Assembly: GCA_024663395.1 (NCBI GenBank)
Contig: JANFAH010000047.1
Span: 434,001 to 498,000 of the forward strand
Direction: 5' to 3'
Origin: Pisolithus tinctorius
Taxonomy: Eukaryota > Basidiomycota > Agaricomycetes > Boletales > Pisolithaceae
DNA length: 64,000 bases
A program made the position numbers and the translations under genes. The notes beneath the pieces were generated by a model that saw only the letters and a program-made list of their open reading frames with translations, made no database searches and had not been told where the DNA came from. Below, piece after piece: positions 46,011 to 57,268 of this stretch. How positions within the stretch are numbered: position 1 is the stretch's first letter; the number at the start of each line of letters is the position of its first letter.

Positions 46011-47798
46011 TCATATCATGGGCCAGTCATGGAAGGCTCCCTCGCCAAATCTGAAGAAGCTAATGTTTCCCGAATCAACGGCGGCAACAACAACTGATTT
46101 CTTCCCAGCTTTGAGATGTACAAAGGGATTTGGCTTAGGAGGGGTCGGGTTGCGGGAAACATCAGGCGGCGGTACCGCTGTTGTGTGGGACTTCAATCGA
46201 AGATAAGAGAGTAAGTATTGAATCAATGTCCGTGGTGGTGAAATGGGCGGTGCTGGGAGTTCAGGAGATGCGTTGGTCACTGTAGCATTATTCGCCTCCT
46301 TGGCGGCGGTTTGAGTTCTCCGCTTCCGCGGTGGTGGAAGAGGCATCTCCGGAAGACCCTCGAAGAGGGCCATAAGCTCATACAAGTTAGGCATAGCGGT
46401 CGTACGTGCGCTATCGAAGCCCAATCAGCGGATTCACACCAATAGAAAATATGGATGACCGACTTTATAATTACCAGGTAAAAATCTGGTGGTGGTGGGG
46501 CAGTCTTGCGGAATGGCGTGGAAGGTTTGTACACATGGAAGAAGACGCTATAAGGGGAAGAAGATAAGGCCGTCGAAAGAGGTGGTGATACTGCTGTAGC
46601 TCCCTCATCTATCCCCGGGCAGTTGTACAATGGGGTACTATGACCGCACGGAAGAAAACGTAGAGCTTTGAATATGTCACCTACGATGATAGTTAACTGA
46701 AAGAGTAACTGTGTGGGTAGCAATGACGAACCACTCGACTTGATGCCACGAAACCTAAGGGGTCCCCATGGACCTCTATGAAACACCAAGCCTACAGCGC
46801 TCAAGACCTTCAAAACGAGGTTTGAGAACGATGTGGAGATCCTTTGCCATACGTTCGGAGCCCGCGTCGCAGGACGTGGGGAATGCAACGGAGACGGAGC
46901 AACAGGGAAATCTGGCGTAGGAGGTTCTGCGCGCCTTAGGACAAAGCCGAGACGCTTCAGATAAGCGTACACCTATTACGGAGTCATTGGGCGATCTACA
47001 AGCACAACTTCGAGAACTCGGCGGCAGTGCCACAGTATTACACACCTGGTAACGTTCCAGTGTCATATCTTCACGGCCGATCATTTCAGTGTATGCCTGC
47101 TGGACAGTCATTGGCGCGCCCGGGCTTGTCTCCTCGATATTTGCTAGGTTTAAATGAGATGAATTATCTTGTATACTCTTGTAGCAGAACAATGCCCCGC
47201 GCTCGATTAGATAAATAGATTCTTCTGGGAGGAGTTCGAGGCGCTTTTGAGCCTTGGAATTCTTCGGAAACTCCAACTCGGGTTCTGTGTCCCCAGAATC
47301 TCCAGACGGACGAGAAACCGAGTGTCCCATGTTCGCGAAGTGCACGCCGCGTGATGTTACGACGTGTACCCGCGCGATGGAAGGATACCAAATACCATAA
47401 CTTACATATTTGCTACAAGGGACCCAACCGAAAACTCTGCCTCGGTCGTCGACTCTACAAAAATAATGAGAGCTTACCTCGAAATGCTGCGTTCTGCTCG
47501 AAGAGCCTCGAACATGGCACCGCGCGCCCGGTCGAGGATGTGCAGCTGCAACCCGGAGCCGTGTCCATGTGCTGGTTCGAAATCCTTTTCTCCTCTCTTT
47601 GGAATCACTGGGCGTGCTGAGGCATATTTCCTGTATGATCCATTGAAACACACCAAGAAGTTTTTGAGATCGCTACACTTACGGAAGCTTCGTCCAGTCC
47701 AGTCCACCGTCCTCGTCGCCCGACGACTGCTCCTCATCTCCGGCATGATCTCCGGGTGATTTTGGATGTGATTGAGGTCGTTCGAGTATGTCATCCAT
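46011..47798 (-). CDS. SEN54: tRNA-splicing endonuclease subunit Sen54
   Basis: Sen54 is a structural subunit of the tetrameric endonuclease that cuts introns from pre-tRNAs. It starts MDDILERPQSHPKSPGDH at 47798 in an acidic N-terminus reading GGLDWTKLP, joined to the hallmark IPKRGEKDFEP. Next come ILDRARGAMFEALRAERSIS, GIWYPSIARVHVVTSRGVHF, LELLPEESIYLIERGALF, and TVQQAYTEMIGREDMTLERY then QVYAYLKRLGFVLRRAE. After a Pro-rich linker the C-terminal nuclease-like fold reads YSVFFHVYKPSTPFRKTAPP, then PDFYLVI, ending FRFGEGAFHDWPMI at 46011. Several introns. It lies divergently beside an intron-containing tRNA gene. Confidence 0.93.
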
Positions 47799-47899
47799 CA
47801 GTTTAGGAGCAGTGATGGCGAGTCGCTATAGTAAGTGTCACATTTTTTCAGTGGCGGTGATGACCGTGTCTGATAGGCAGGAGAGTGAATTCACAGCAA

Positions 47900-47988
47900 G
47901 GGTGCGTAGCGCAGTGGTAGCGCGTATGCTTTGCATTCAAGCAATTGAAACTTGTATAAGGTCCAGGGTTCAATCCCCTGCGCATCCA
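47900..47988 (+). tRNA. tRNA-Ala (anticodon TGC) with 17-nt intron
   Basis: The acceptor stem GGGTGCG (47900-47906) pairs with CGCATCC (47981-47987), discriminator A. The D arm is GCGC-AGTGGTA-GCGC. The anticodon stem TATGC (47925-47929) pairs with GTATA (47954-47958). The loop is TTTGCA plus T, with anticodon TGC at 47932-47934. The intron at 47936-47952 (TTCAAGCAATTGAAACT) sits at the canonical site one base 3' of the anticodon and contains GCA, complementary to the anticodon. The T arm is CAGGG-TTCAATC-CCCTG. Confidence 0.95.
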
Positions 47989-47989
47989 A

Positions 47990-47995
47990 TTTTTT
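47990..47995 (+). terminator. RNA polymerase III T-run terminator
   Basis: Six T residues immediately follow the tRNA-Ala 3' end, the usual Pol III stop. Confidence 0.85.
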
Positions 47996-48534
47996 CTTCC
48001 TAAAGCTCATGACCATAAATTCAACAAGGGAAGCCCAATCTTTCCGAGTCAGTCTGGGATGTATGGGTTTTTCTCCCCCCGGAGGTAGGTTGTGCCGACC
48101 AGGCAGAGACTCTCATAGCCCCTGAATACACACCGTTCCCAGATATTGGATCACATATGCCTTCTACTGCCGCAGAGCGTCTCGAGTCTCGACCGAGCTA
48201 ACTGCGTCTGGTACGATCACTGATAAAGGAAAGCTTTTGATCGATACCACACCATTACAGAAGCATGTAGCTATTTTCCCCGTCGAACTGCGTCGCCTGC
48301 CATCATGTCCACTACGTACCGTCATCGCAGCTATTTCGCCTCAAGTTGCACTTATTCTTGTTCTGCGACTACAAGAGCACTCTGATCGCGATCAAATCGG
48401 GTGATATCCCGCGTCCAGCTGACAAGGATTATTTTCCTGATCTCAGCCAAAAATATTCAACCTGTACGAGATGGAAAGATATAAGTAGCAGCGAAGATGA
48501 CCCGACAGAACCAAGTGGCGTCCCTTCCCCAGAG
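47996..48534. other. intergenic, upstream of carboxypeptidase
   Basis: No gene is recognised. An upstream in-frame ATG (48346) would extend the carboxypeptidase with a non-secretory N-terminus and is not preferred. A GATATAAGTA TATA-like box lies near 48478. Confidence 0.4.
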
Positions 48535-50623
48535 ATGCATATAACTCAGGCGCTATTACTGCCAGCACTACTTTCATCGGTGGCCGCTGCCATTTCACAG
48601 ACTTCCCCGGGCTTGAACAAGCGATTCAATCATGCCAGTCGCGAAAGACAAGCAACTTTCAAGTCCCAGGCAATTCACCCCGTTCCTTGGGACCAGTCGT
48701 CGTTTACACCTATTGGAAGTCTCGATGCCCTCTCTGTTGAACAATTTACCACCCTCGGTCATCCAGCGTTCCCAGCCTACAGCGTAAGGATCAAGCGAGC
48801 AGATCCCGCGGTCTTCACATGTGACCCCACGGTCAAGTAAGCAATGCCAAAAATGGAGGGTAAACTTCTCATTGCCCCTGCAATGCAGGACCTACACAGG
48901 ATATATAGATGTTACTGGGGCCAAGCATCTGTTCTTCTACTTCTTTGAGAGCAGAAATGATCCGGCAAATGACGATGTCATATTTTGGACTAACGGAGGT
49001 GGGGAAGAAATTTGCACACTACCCAACAACCCCCTTATGCCTTCATAGGTCCTGGTTGTTCATCGGGCCTTGGTCTCTTCATGGAACTGGGTCCTTGTCA
49101 CGTCCTCAGTGATGAAGGCCCTGTATTCAATCCGTACTCGTGGAACTCCAATGCAAGCATATTCTTCGTCGATCAGCCTATCGGTGTTGGCTTTTCCTAT
49201 GCCGACTACGATGAGATCGTGGTAAGCCACAGTCCACCTGTACTGGAAGATGCGTTTGTCCAATCACATCCACAGAGTACTACTAAAGAGGCGGCAAAGG
49301 ATATAGCCGCGTTCGTTGCCATATTCTTCCAAAACTTCCCTGATTTCCAAACCCGCGGTTTTCACATGGCTGGAGAATCCTACGGGGTATGTCCAACATG
49401 AGATTGCCACGAAACGATTTGTGTAACTGTTTCAACAATTAGGGGCGCTATCTCCCCGTTTTTGCCTCCGAGGTCTATGACCAGAACGCCAGACTGGTCG
49501 AAGTAGGCATTACCCCCATCAATTTAACGTCCATCATGATGGGTAAGTAGACTTAAACGGGTTTCAACGCCGAATGTGCGTTGGTATTGAATTCGCCGAA
49601 CTATCACAGGCGATGGTATGACTGATTGGTATAGAATGATCCCCACGTATGTCGAAATGCTTTGCACGAGTGCATCCGTTCCACCTATTATGTCTATCGG
49701 GTGAGGTTCAGTCACTTGCGCTTCCTCGGGTCGTTTGCTCATTGGCCACAAGTTCGTGCGTCGCCATGAAAGAGGCTGTAAGATTGCGATTCACGATACA
49801 GTGCATCTACTATAACCATCTTGTGCCAGGTTCCCAGATGTGAGAGGTGGACCAAAGCAGCGTGTATCGACAATTTCGATGCCCTAGGCTGCAGAGCCGC
49901 TACAGATTTCTGTAACAATCAACTTGTCGCGCCCTTTGACGCAACAGGTACTAGTGCGGAACCAGGTGTGGATAAGGGGGCTTACACTTTCCCCCGTCAG
50001 GCATGAATCCGTACGATATTAGTAAAAAATGCGAGGGCGACCCAGAGGATTTGTGCTACCCAGTCACCAGGTATGTGGCTCGATTATCCGAGCAAGCATT
50101 TTGATCGAAGTGTTTGATGTCATCAGGTACATCAGGGAATACCTCGATGATCCTGATATTCGTGCGGCTCTTAACGTTAGTCCTTCTCTTGGCAAATTCA
50201 ATTCCTGCAGCAATGATGTTGGTGCCGCATTCGAGGCAACGATGGATGAATACCACCCGAGTGACTCCTACGTAGCCGAGTTGCTTGAACGCGGGATTCG
50301 AGTGCTCGTCTATGTCGGAACATACGATTGGATTTGCAACTGGATTGGTAATGAAAGATGGACACTAGCGTTGCCGTGGTCGGGACAAGGACAATTCGCC
50401 AATCAGCCTTTGACAGAGTGGTACGTCAACGGCGCTGTCGCTGGAAGAACACGAAGTGCCGCTGGGTTCACCTACGCCACTGTCAACAAGGCAGGACACA
50501 TGGTGGGTTCCTTCGCGCGGAGATTACGCAATCGAGAGCTGAAGATTTTTCAAGGTGCCGTATGATAAACCTGAAGAAGCTCTGGAAATGGTAAACAGAT
50601 GGCTGGCCGGGGCGACACTGTGA
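48535..50623 (+). CDS. Secreted serine carboxypeptidase, peptidase family S10
   Basis: This enzyme removes C-terminal residues from peptides in acidic compartments or outside the cell. I start it at ATG 48535 because [19 protein letters not shown] is a clear signal peptide. Next are a propeptide-like stretch, [23 protein letters not shown] joined to [16 protein letters not shown], and [20 protein letters not shown]. The nucleophile motif is GESYG then [13 protein letters not shown]. The catalytic Asp region is [20 protein letters not shown], and the His region is NKAGHM joined to [10 protein letters not shown]. Cysteine-rich [10 protein letters not shown] segments fit the usual disulfides. 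Ends [11 protein letters not shown] 50621. It appears complete. Confidence 0.93.
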
Positions 50624-52497
50624 TGTCCGATGCGTGATTGACGATGCACGAGTAGAACCATACAGTTGGTGTATGAATAGCTTTACCTGAACTCCCAAAA
50701 TCAACCGAGGTTGCCTCTTAACCCGAACGAAATTAGTAGTTTATGAATCATCGTAAAGCTGTAAACGACAGAGGAGTGAAGTCCGCGGTTGGGTGAATGA
50801 GTGTCCGGCTGTTTTGTGAGGGCGATTGTTGTTTTAGTTATTCAGCTCCAGTATCGAGGATCCGAAAAATGCCAGTTCAAAAGTGCGTTGCACGCAAAAA
50901 AATTGGGTAAATACTCATACGTCAAATCGTTGTGTGGCCGACTGAGCTGATGCATGCCGCCCATGTGCCGGTGATCCCGGATTCCCATGATGAATTAGGT
51001 GTGTAATCGAAGTTTCATGTTAAGAGTTCCATCGGCCTATGGATATCCCGCTTATAGTTGTCAGTGGTTGTAGTGCCAGTGATGATGAATGGCCTTAGGA
51101 CAGATAGACCTAGCCTTGTCTCCATGATCTTGTACGCGTCGCACGCTACCTGGGTGTCGCGGGAGGACATTATTAGTGTTCACTTGGGGAAAAGACCAGG
51201 CAACCCAGCCGGGGTTAGGCGCCCAGTGATCCAGGGTTGATGAATTCCTGTCAGAAACGTGCACGAAGCGTGGGCTGGCTTTCGGACGCTCGGATCGAAA
51301 GAACTTAAAAATCTTTCGAAGTGTTAGGGACCAATGATACTGGACAAAGTCAACACACAGCTGATCAATTGATCGACATCAAAGTCCTGCGAGGCGGGGT
51401 TGCGGGTGGTTTTTTCCCCTCCGTGAAACCGTCTGACGGGCGCGAGCATTGTGAATGATATTGCCTGCGAAGGCCGTCGTAGTTCCGGCCGTGAACCGAT
51501 CCTGGTCACCGCAAGACTTATTACGTCAACAGTCATGTACCCTTCTCTGCGTTCACCGAGGTTCGCTGTCCTTTCAGATACGCGGGCCCGGGGTCGTGGA
51601 AGGAAGCAGCGGCACCCAGCCACGCCGGCCTCCAATTTACCAGAGAACAATATGGTGAAGTCAAAGTCTTCGGCGGAAGTGTTTGATTGGAAGGTTCTAA
51701 TATTCGTAGATAACCTATGTGGTGCCCTCGTTCTTCCCAAAATATCCCCTCCAAGGGCTCCACAACGAGTGTCTAACCCCATATAGACCCTGTAAGCGGT
51801 GGGGGTGGGGGTTTGAGTGGGGGAAAAGGTCGAGTCCGATACAATTTTTCAACAGTCGGTAATGCCTTGAGGCTTGCAACCGATGGAATCGGCGCTGTCT
51901 ATTAGAGGGTTTAAAAAAAGACAGATACCGGGTCACCGCGATGCGGTTCGATTATCGCAGTCGTCGGGACGCATTCAGAAAGACGAGATGCTCCACAGGA
52001 CTTCCAATAGATCGATATCTTGCTCAGACGATAAGCCGACGCTCCTAAATATGTTCGAAAACTGTAGCGCGGGTGCGGATATCTATCCTCGTTCATTCTG
52101 TTCAGGTCCAAAGTCTCTCACGAAACCGACTGTGACCCTGCCCAGCCCCGCAACTTTTCTGTGATTTTTCTCCCAAACAAGACAAGGGAACCCTGTGTTT
52201 TGGCACTTTGCAATCTCAAGTTGCGACGTGCTGACATAATAAACTTGTAACACTGTAATAACGACTCGCTTATGTCGCAATTTACATTTCTGTCCGCAGG
52301 TGCCTGGCTTGGATTTAAAGCTTTAAAGCACCATTACATATCGCATCCAGCTTTCCCCGTCGACTACCCCCAACCACTAGTTCGACGGCGACAGTTCTAC
52401 CCGTCTAATAGCTTACGCCAACGTTCTGGAATAACAATCACGACCCGAACGTCGCGCACGCCCTCTTCCTCCTCTTTGTGGCCCATTAATAACTACC
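50624..52497. other. intergenic, no gene recognised
   Basis: Overlapping frames lie on both strands around 51324-51786 (up to 152 codons), but none shows a recognised domain or exon series. There is no tRNA or rRNA. This is the longest feature-poor gap outside the left-hand repeat block, together with 55.4-57.3 kb. Confidence 0.4.
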
Positions 52498-55397
52498 ATG
52501 ATCTTTCATCCGGTGGGTCGTGTGCTCCGTCTTCCGTTTTGGCCGTTCATCATCTTATTCTCCTCGTGAATATAGCTCAGTATAACGAACCCTCATATTA
52601 TCTATGCATGCCTAGGTGGCTTCGTCGTCATGGTAGGCTCTTTCCTCACATTCGGGATAGCAGTGACCGAAAACCACTCAGTTTGGGATGTTTTCTCTGT
52701 TCATCCGGGAGAAGGTTAGTTTGAAGTCCACATGTTTCCGGGAAGTTGCTCATTGCCGTCTAGTTGTACATCGGCGAGGCGTGCTGGGCATTCCTTTTTG
52801 GCGTCATAATTGGTGTGCCCATTTCGCATGGACACAGCCCCATATCCACTTACCTGTCATTCCAATATCGTAGGTCCGTATGGTGCTAATCTTATCGATC
52901 CCCGTGTGTGGGCAGGTAATAACGGAGACGCGGACAATACCATCACCCTGGAGTTCACAAGAGTCGTATTGGCTATTGGCGTATTTGCTATTGGAGTGGA
53001 GCTTCCGAAGGCGTATATGGCACGTCACTGGAAGAGTCTGTTCTTTCTTCTTTTCCCGGTGATGACTTGGGTGAGCCCGTGGCGTCTAGTTAAGTTCCAC
53101 CTTCACGTGCTCACAATTGATAGGGGTGGTTTGTATCCGCAGGGCTGATTTACGCGTTCATTCCCGGGATGACCTTCTTGTGCAGCCTCGCCGTAGCGGC
53201 ATGTCTGACTCCCACTGATCCGATTTTGGCCGCCGCCGTGGTTGGCGGCAAGTATGCTGACAAACATGTCCCTGCTCATATTCGACATCTCTTAGCTGCA
53301 GAAAGTGGTTGCAACGACGGCGCAGCTTACCCCTTTCTGTTCATATCATTATATCTTATTCTGGAAGCCACACCGGGAGCCGCTGTACGGGACTGGTTCC
53401 TTTTCCTGTGGCTCTGTAAGTCATTGTGCACCCTCTTCTCCTGTACCCAGCCTGACTCCCTTCAGATCAAATCTTGTTGAGTGTGGTATTCGGATCGCTC
53501 ATTGGCTTTGGTTTCCGTCACCTCATGAAATTCTGTGAACGCAACGACTTGATCGACCGTCAGTCCTATGTTGCTCAGTACGTCTCTCTTGCGTTTCTGA
53601 CCATCGGCATTATGACAATGCTGGGGTCGGACGACCTGCTAGCAGCATTTTGCTGCGGTACTGCCTTCGCATGGGACGGATTCTTCAATCGACAGACAGC
53701 GGAATCGGTGTTTAGTTCCGTCATCGATTTGCTTTTCAACGTCGCTGCTTTCATTTACGTGGGTGCATGGATGCCCTTCGATAGCTTCACCAACGCAACG
53801 TTGAAGCTGAGTGTATGGCGGCTTATCGTGATCGCCATATTGGTGTTGCTGCTGAGGAGACTTCCCATCATGATCATGTTGTACAAGTTCATACCTGACG
53901 TGAAGACCTTTCGGGAGGCTGTCTTCAGTGGCCATTTTGGGCCCATAGGTATCGGTAAGCGGCGCAAAGTAACCCTTGGACTCAGGATAATTCACATGTC
54001 ACTCAGGAGCTGTGTACATCTCTACCTTGGCTGTTGAAATGCTCCCCAAGCCAAATTACCCACCAACCAATCAGACAGAGTTCTTGGCACTTACGATTCA
54101 GCCGATCGTCTCCTTTATGGTCCTTTGCAGCGTGGCCACTCATGGTCTATCGATTCCCTTCTTTTCTCTCAGCCGCCGTGTCCATTCTGTATCGTCGCGG
54201 ACATGGTCTCGTCATGCCGCAGCTGACTGGATGCCCCAAGCTAGGTTGGTTGCACGTCCGGAGGATATTGTTATCAATCGGGACCGCATCAGTGAAATGG
54301 AGAAAGGCGAAGCTGCGGAGAGCTCCGGAACAGCCAGCAAACGAACAAGCGTAGCCACGGCTGTTCCTCCGGTCGTCACAGATATAAGATCCACAGATGT
54401 CGTTGAGGAAGACAAGGTCTCGCCGAGCGGAACGCTAACGGGAGAAGAATGTATTGAAGAAAACCCGCCGGATGGCTCAGAGACCGAGTTAGAATGGAGA
54501 GAAGGACCACATAAGGTTATCGAAAGGCGTCGTGGACCTGGGCAAGAGGTTGGTAGGATCCCATCGTTTGACTGTGTGCAATTTGAATTAACACTTATGC
54601 CCTAGGTCGAGATCGAAGTTGTTCGCAATGCTTATGATACCCGACAAAAGAGTGTTTCTTCCTTCTTCAGAGGTCAAAAGCACGCCGTAATACAGTCAGT
54701 GCGCGACCACCTCCAGGGGCTTCAACATGCTGCTGAATGCGTCGAGGGTGGATTGAAAGAAATTAGCGGAACAGTAAAACGCGATATCTGTGGTACAGAA
54801 GAACGGATTCTCCACGACGGCAATAATGGCGCGACGGCGCCCGCGGACGGTGCTGATGGCGAAGAAGAGTGGCTGTCAGATAGGAGTGATGGTGACACAG
54901 GTACTGGTTCAACCGCAGGACAACATGGTGACCGCAGAAAACGCCCACGATCTGGAGACGTCAAATCAGCACTTAAGCACACAGGAAGCCACAGGCGGAC
55001 TAGGTTGGGTGGAAAGACTCGCCGACGCGCTTCCATCGCGTCTACCAGCGAAGAGTCTGTCAAACAGCCAGCAGAGCAAGACCCAGCGCCTACCATGAGA
55101 GCGGAACAAGGTCAAGAAGCAGAAGGTCATCGTGGGCGTAGCGTTCGCTCCGAACGTCCGAACACCGACCACGCTGTTCGCCGGTCCCTCAAGCACCGAC
55201 GGTTGGAGTCCCTGAAGTTGGACCCGGTCTCCCGCGACGTGTCGCCAGCTCGTTCAGTGCGCTTCGCTGACGAAGGGGCCAGATCTGGCACTATCACTCC
55301 TCGCAGTTTCTCTGCAAATGATCAATGGCATCAATCCCCAGCAGATGATGATTCCTCAAAAGGGCGAGTCACTTTCGATGTACCTCATCAAACATAG
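52498..55397 (+). CDS. NHA1: Plasma-membrane Na+(K+)/H+ antiporter, Nha1-type
   Basis: It exports Na+ or K+ in exchange for H+ at the plasma membrane. I start it at ATG 52498 in an ACCATG context; the first exon (MIFHPVGRVLRL) and its weak GTTTTG donor are uncertain. The membrane domain begins NPHIIYACLGGFVVMVGSFL, then HSVWDVFSVHPGE, GPYGANLIDPRVWAG, ACLTPTDPILAAAVVGGKYA, and the conserved ND site ESGCNDGAAYPFLF. Later segments are GSDDLLAAFCCGTAFAWDGF, LLFNVAAFIYVGAWMPF and IGVGAVYISTLAVEMLP. From about 54200 a long hydrophilic C-terminal tail follows (acidic then Arg/Ser-rich), ending VTFDVPHQT at 55397. Such tails in Nha1 proteins are regulatory. Confidence 0.92.
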
Positions 55398-57268
55398 CAA
55401 ACCATCGGCATCTTTTCCTTATCCTTGAGTGTCTCTTCCCTGTGCCTTGTATCCATTGCATTTAGCTTTTCCGATATCATCCCTGTTGTGCCCATATCAA
55501 CAGTTAATGGTGCCGGGGCTTCATACTTGTCTCTTGTATTATACGTACCAATTGCATAGCAATCTCGCATTACATGCTGTATCATTCGCTAGGAGGGGCC
55601 ATTTGGAGGACATCGATACAATGTCGAGCACTCACACCTACATGTCAGTTGCAATCACCTCCCCAAAATATGAACTGGGTCCTCAGACATACAAAAACTG
55701 TGCCCAAACCGTGCGGTCACGTACAGGAAGCAGAATTGTTGACACCCCTCCCAGTACAGCGGAGGTGAGGAAGGGAATGTGAGTAGCCATTTTTGCGTGT
55801 TGTGGAGTTCGTATGTGTCTAGTTGATGCTGGGATCATACGGACCTTGCTAATAGGGTGCGACATTCCATCAAAAACTACGCCATAACGATGAGGTTTCA
55901 TGGGAGGTCAAGGGTTAGTGCTTGGTCCACAGACCGCTCTGCTGGTAGCCGGCATAGCTTACAGTGATCCGTCGATGGTTAGTACGTATTAAGTAGAGCA
56001 ACGCATAAGTGCTGCACGGAGCAGGGTTGTGGGATGGCAGCACGCACTAGAAACGCACAAAACGTTAGGTAAATGCATCAGACGAGGCGAGTCGGCATGC
56101 TGTGAATACATGTGTCCGGTTCCTTGCGGCACTTTGATGCAGCACATAAACCTGTAACACGGAAGCCGTTATACGCAGAAGCACTTGTTCCATGATGAAT
56201 GATGTGGTGAGTGCCCATACAAGTATTCTCGGTGGCAGGTTTGGCTCGGAGAGTCGGATCGATAAGGATGGTTCGGTGAGGACGGCCGACAGGTGGGGAA
56301 TCTTCGGCGACTTGTGGAGAGCGAGATGGCGGATGTATTATTCATCCCATACCCCAGCTTGCGAACGCTGAGCAAGCCATAAACCTCACGGAGCCGGCAC
56401 CAGAAAACGACCAAGTGTGATGCACCAGCTGATGGTACTAAGCAAACCCGCCGGGACAGTCGAGAACCCGGACAGCAAAATTGATCCGATTCCCGAATGG
56501 CATTCAAGCGCGGGACCAACAGACAACCTTCATGGGAAAGTAGAAAATCCCGAGAGAAAATTTCCTAAAAGATAACAGACTGCACGATTGGATCCCCCCT
56601 CTGACGGCGCCGCTAACATGTAGCCACGAATTCCAGGGCAAACCGGTTGTTGGTGCTGCCATATTCCGTCGAGAAAATGGACGGATAACCCATAAGCCGT
56701 TGCCGGGTCTGTTACAAAGTAGAATCACTGCGCATAACGAACTGTCATCAGCCGCAGGCCCTGGGAGGCCCATCCGTGGCTGCGATGGAAGAAGATTAGG
56801 GCGGTTTGCTAACTGCTTCCGCTACCTCAGTTCGGTGACTAAACGTTTTCCGCGTCCAGTTGATCTACTATACGCAACTTGGACGATCAGAAAATTCTTT
56901 GAAGAAGGGCTGGAGGTCTCTGATGGCCTAGTTAGGTCTAGTCGGATTTTTCATACTAAGGGTCGTGCCAGTACCCGTTGGCGTTTATCGTACGTGAGCC
57001 ACTGAGACAAGACTTCCGATGTAAGTATGTGCCTATGTGGGTGCTGAACCCGCGTTGCGATGTAATTGTCACCTGAAATTAAGACGTGTTCCCATCCCTG
57101 ACCGGTTATGCGGAAGCCCAATGGTCTCCCGTACCCCGGAGCCAGTAAGCTAGCCCGGCGTGCGGCAGAGGTCTATTAAAGCGGGCAATCAGTTTACAGA
57201 ATCCGACCAGCCGCTCACGATACCCAAGTAACAGTTATCAGTTACATATATACTAGCGGATAAACGCT
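55398..57268. other. intergenic, no gene recognised
   Basis: Includes the antiporter 3' untranslated region and the acyl-CoA ligase promoter. Short frames on both strands have no domains. A TTACATATATACTAGCGG stretch near 57241 is TATA-like, just upstream of the next ATG. Confidence 0.4.

Noticed and set aside
51324..51786. Overlapping 152- and 111-codon frames on opposite strands
   Set aside because: No recognisable domain on either strand and no flanking exons; probably chance open frames in GC-rich DNA.
57020..57060. tRNA T-arm-like GGGTTCAGCACCC on the minus strand near 57040
   Set aside because: No matching acceptor, D or anticodon stems.
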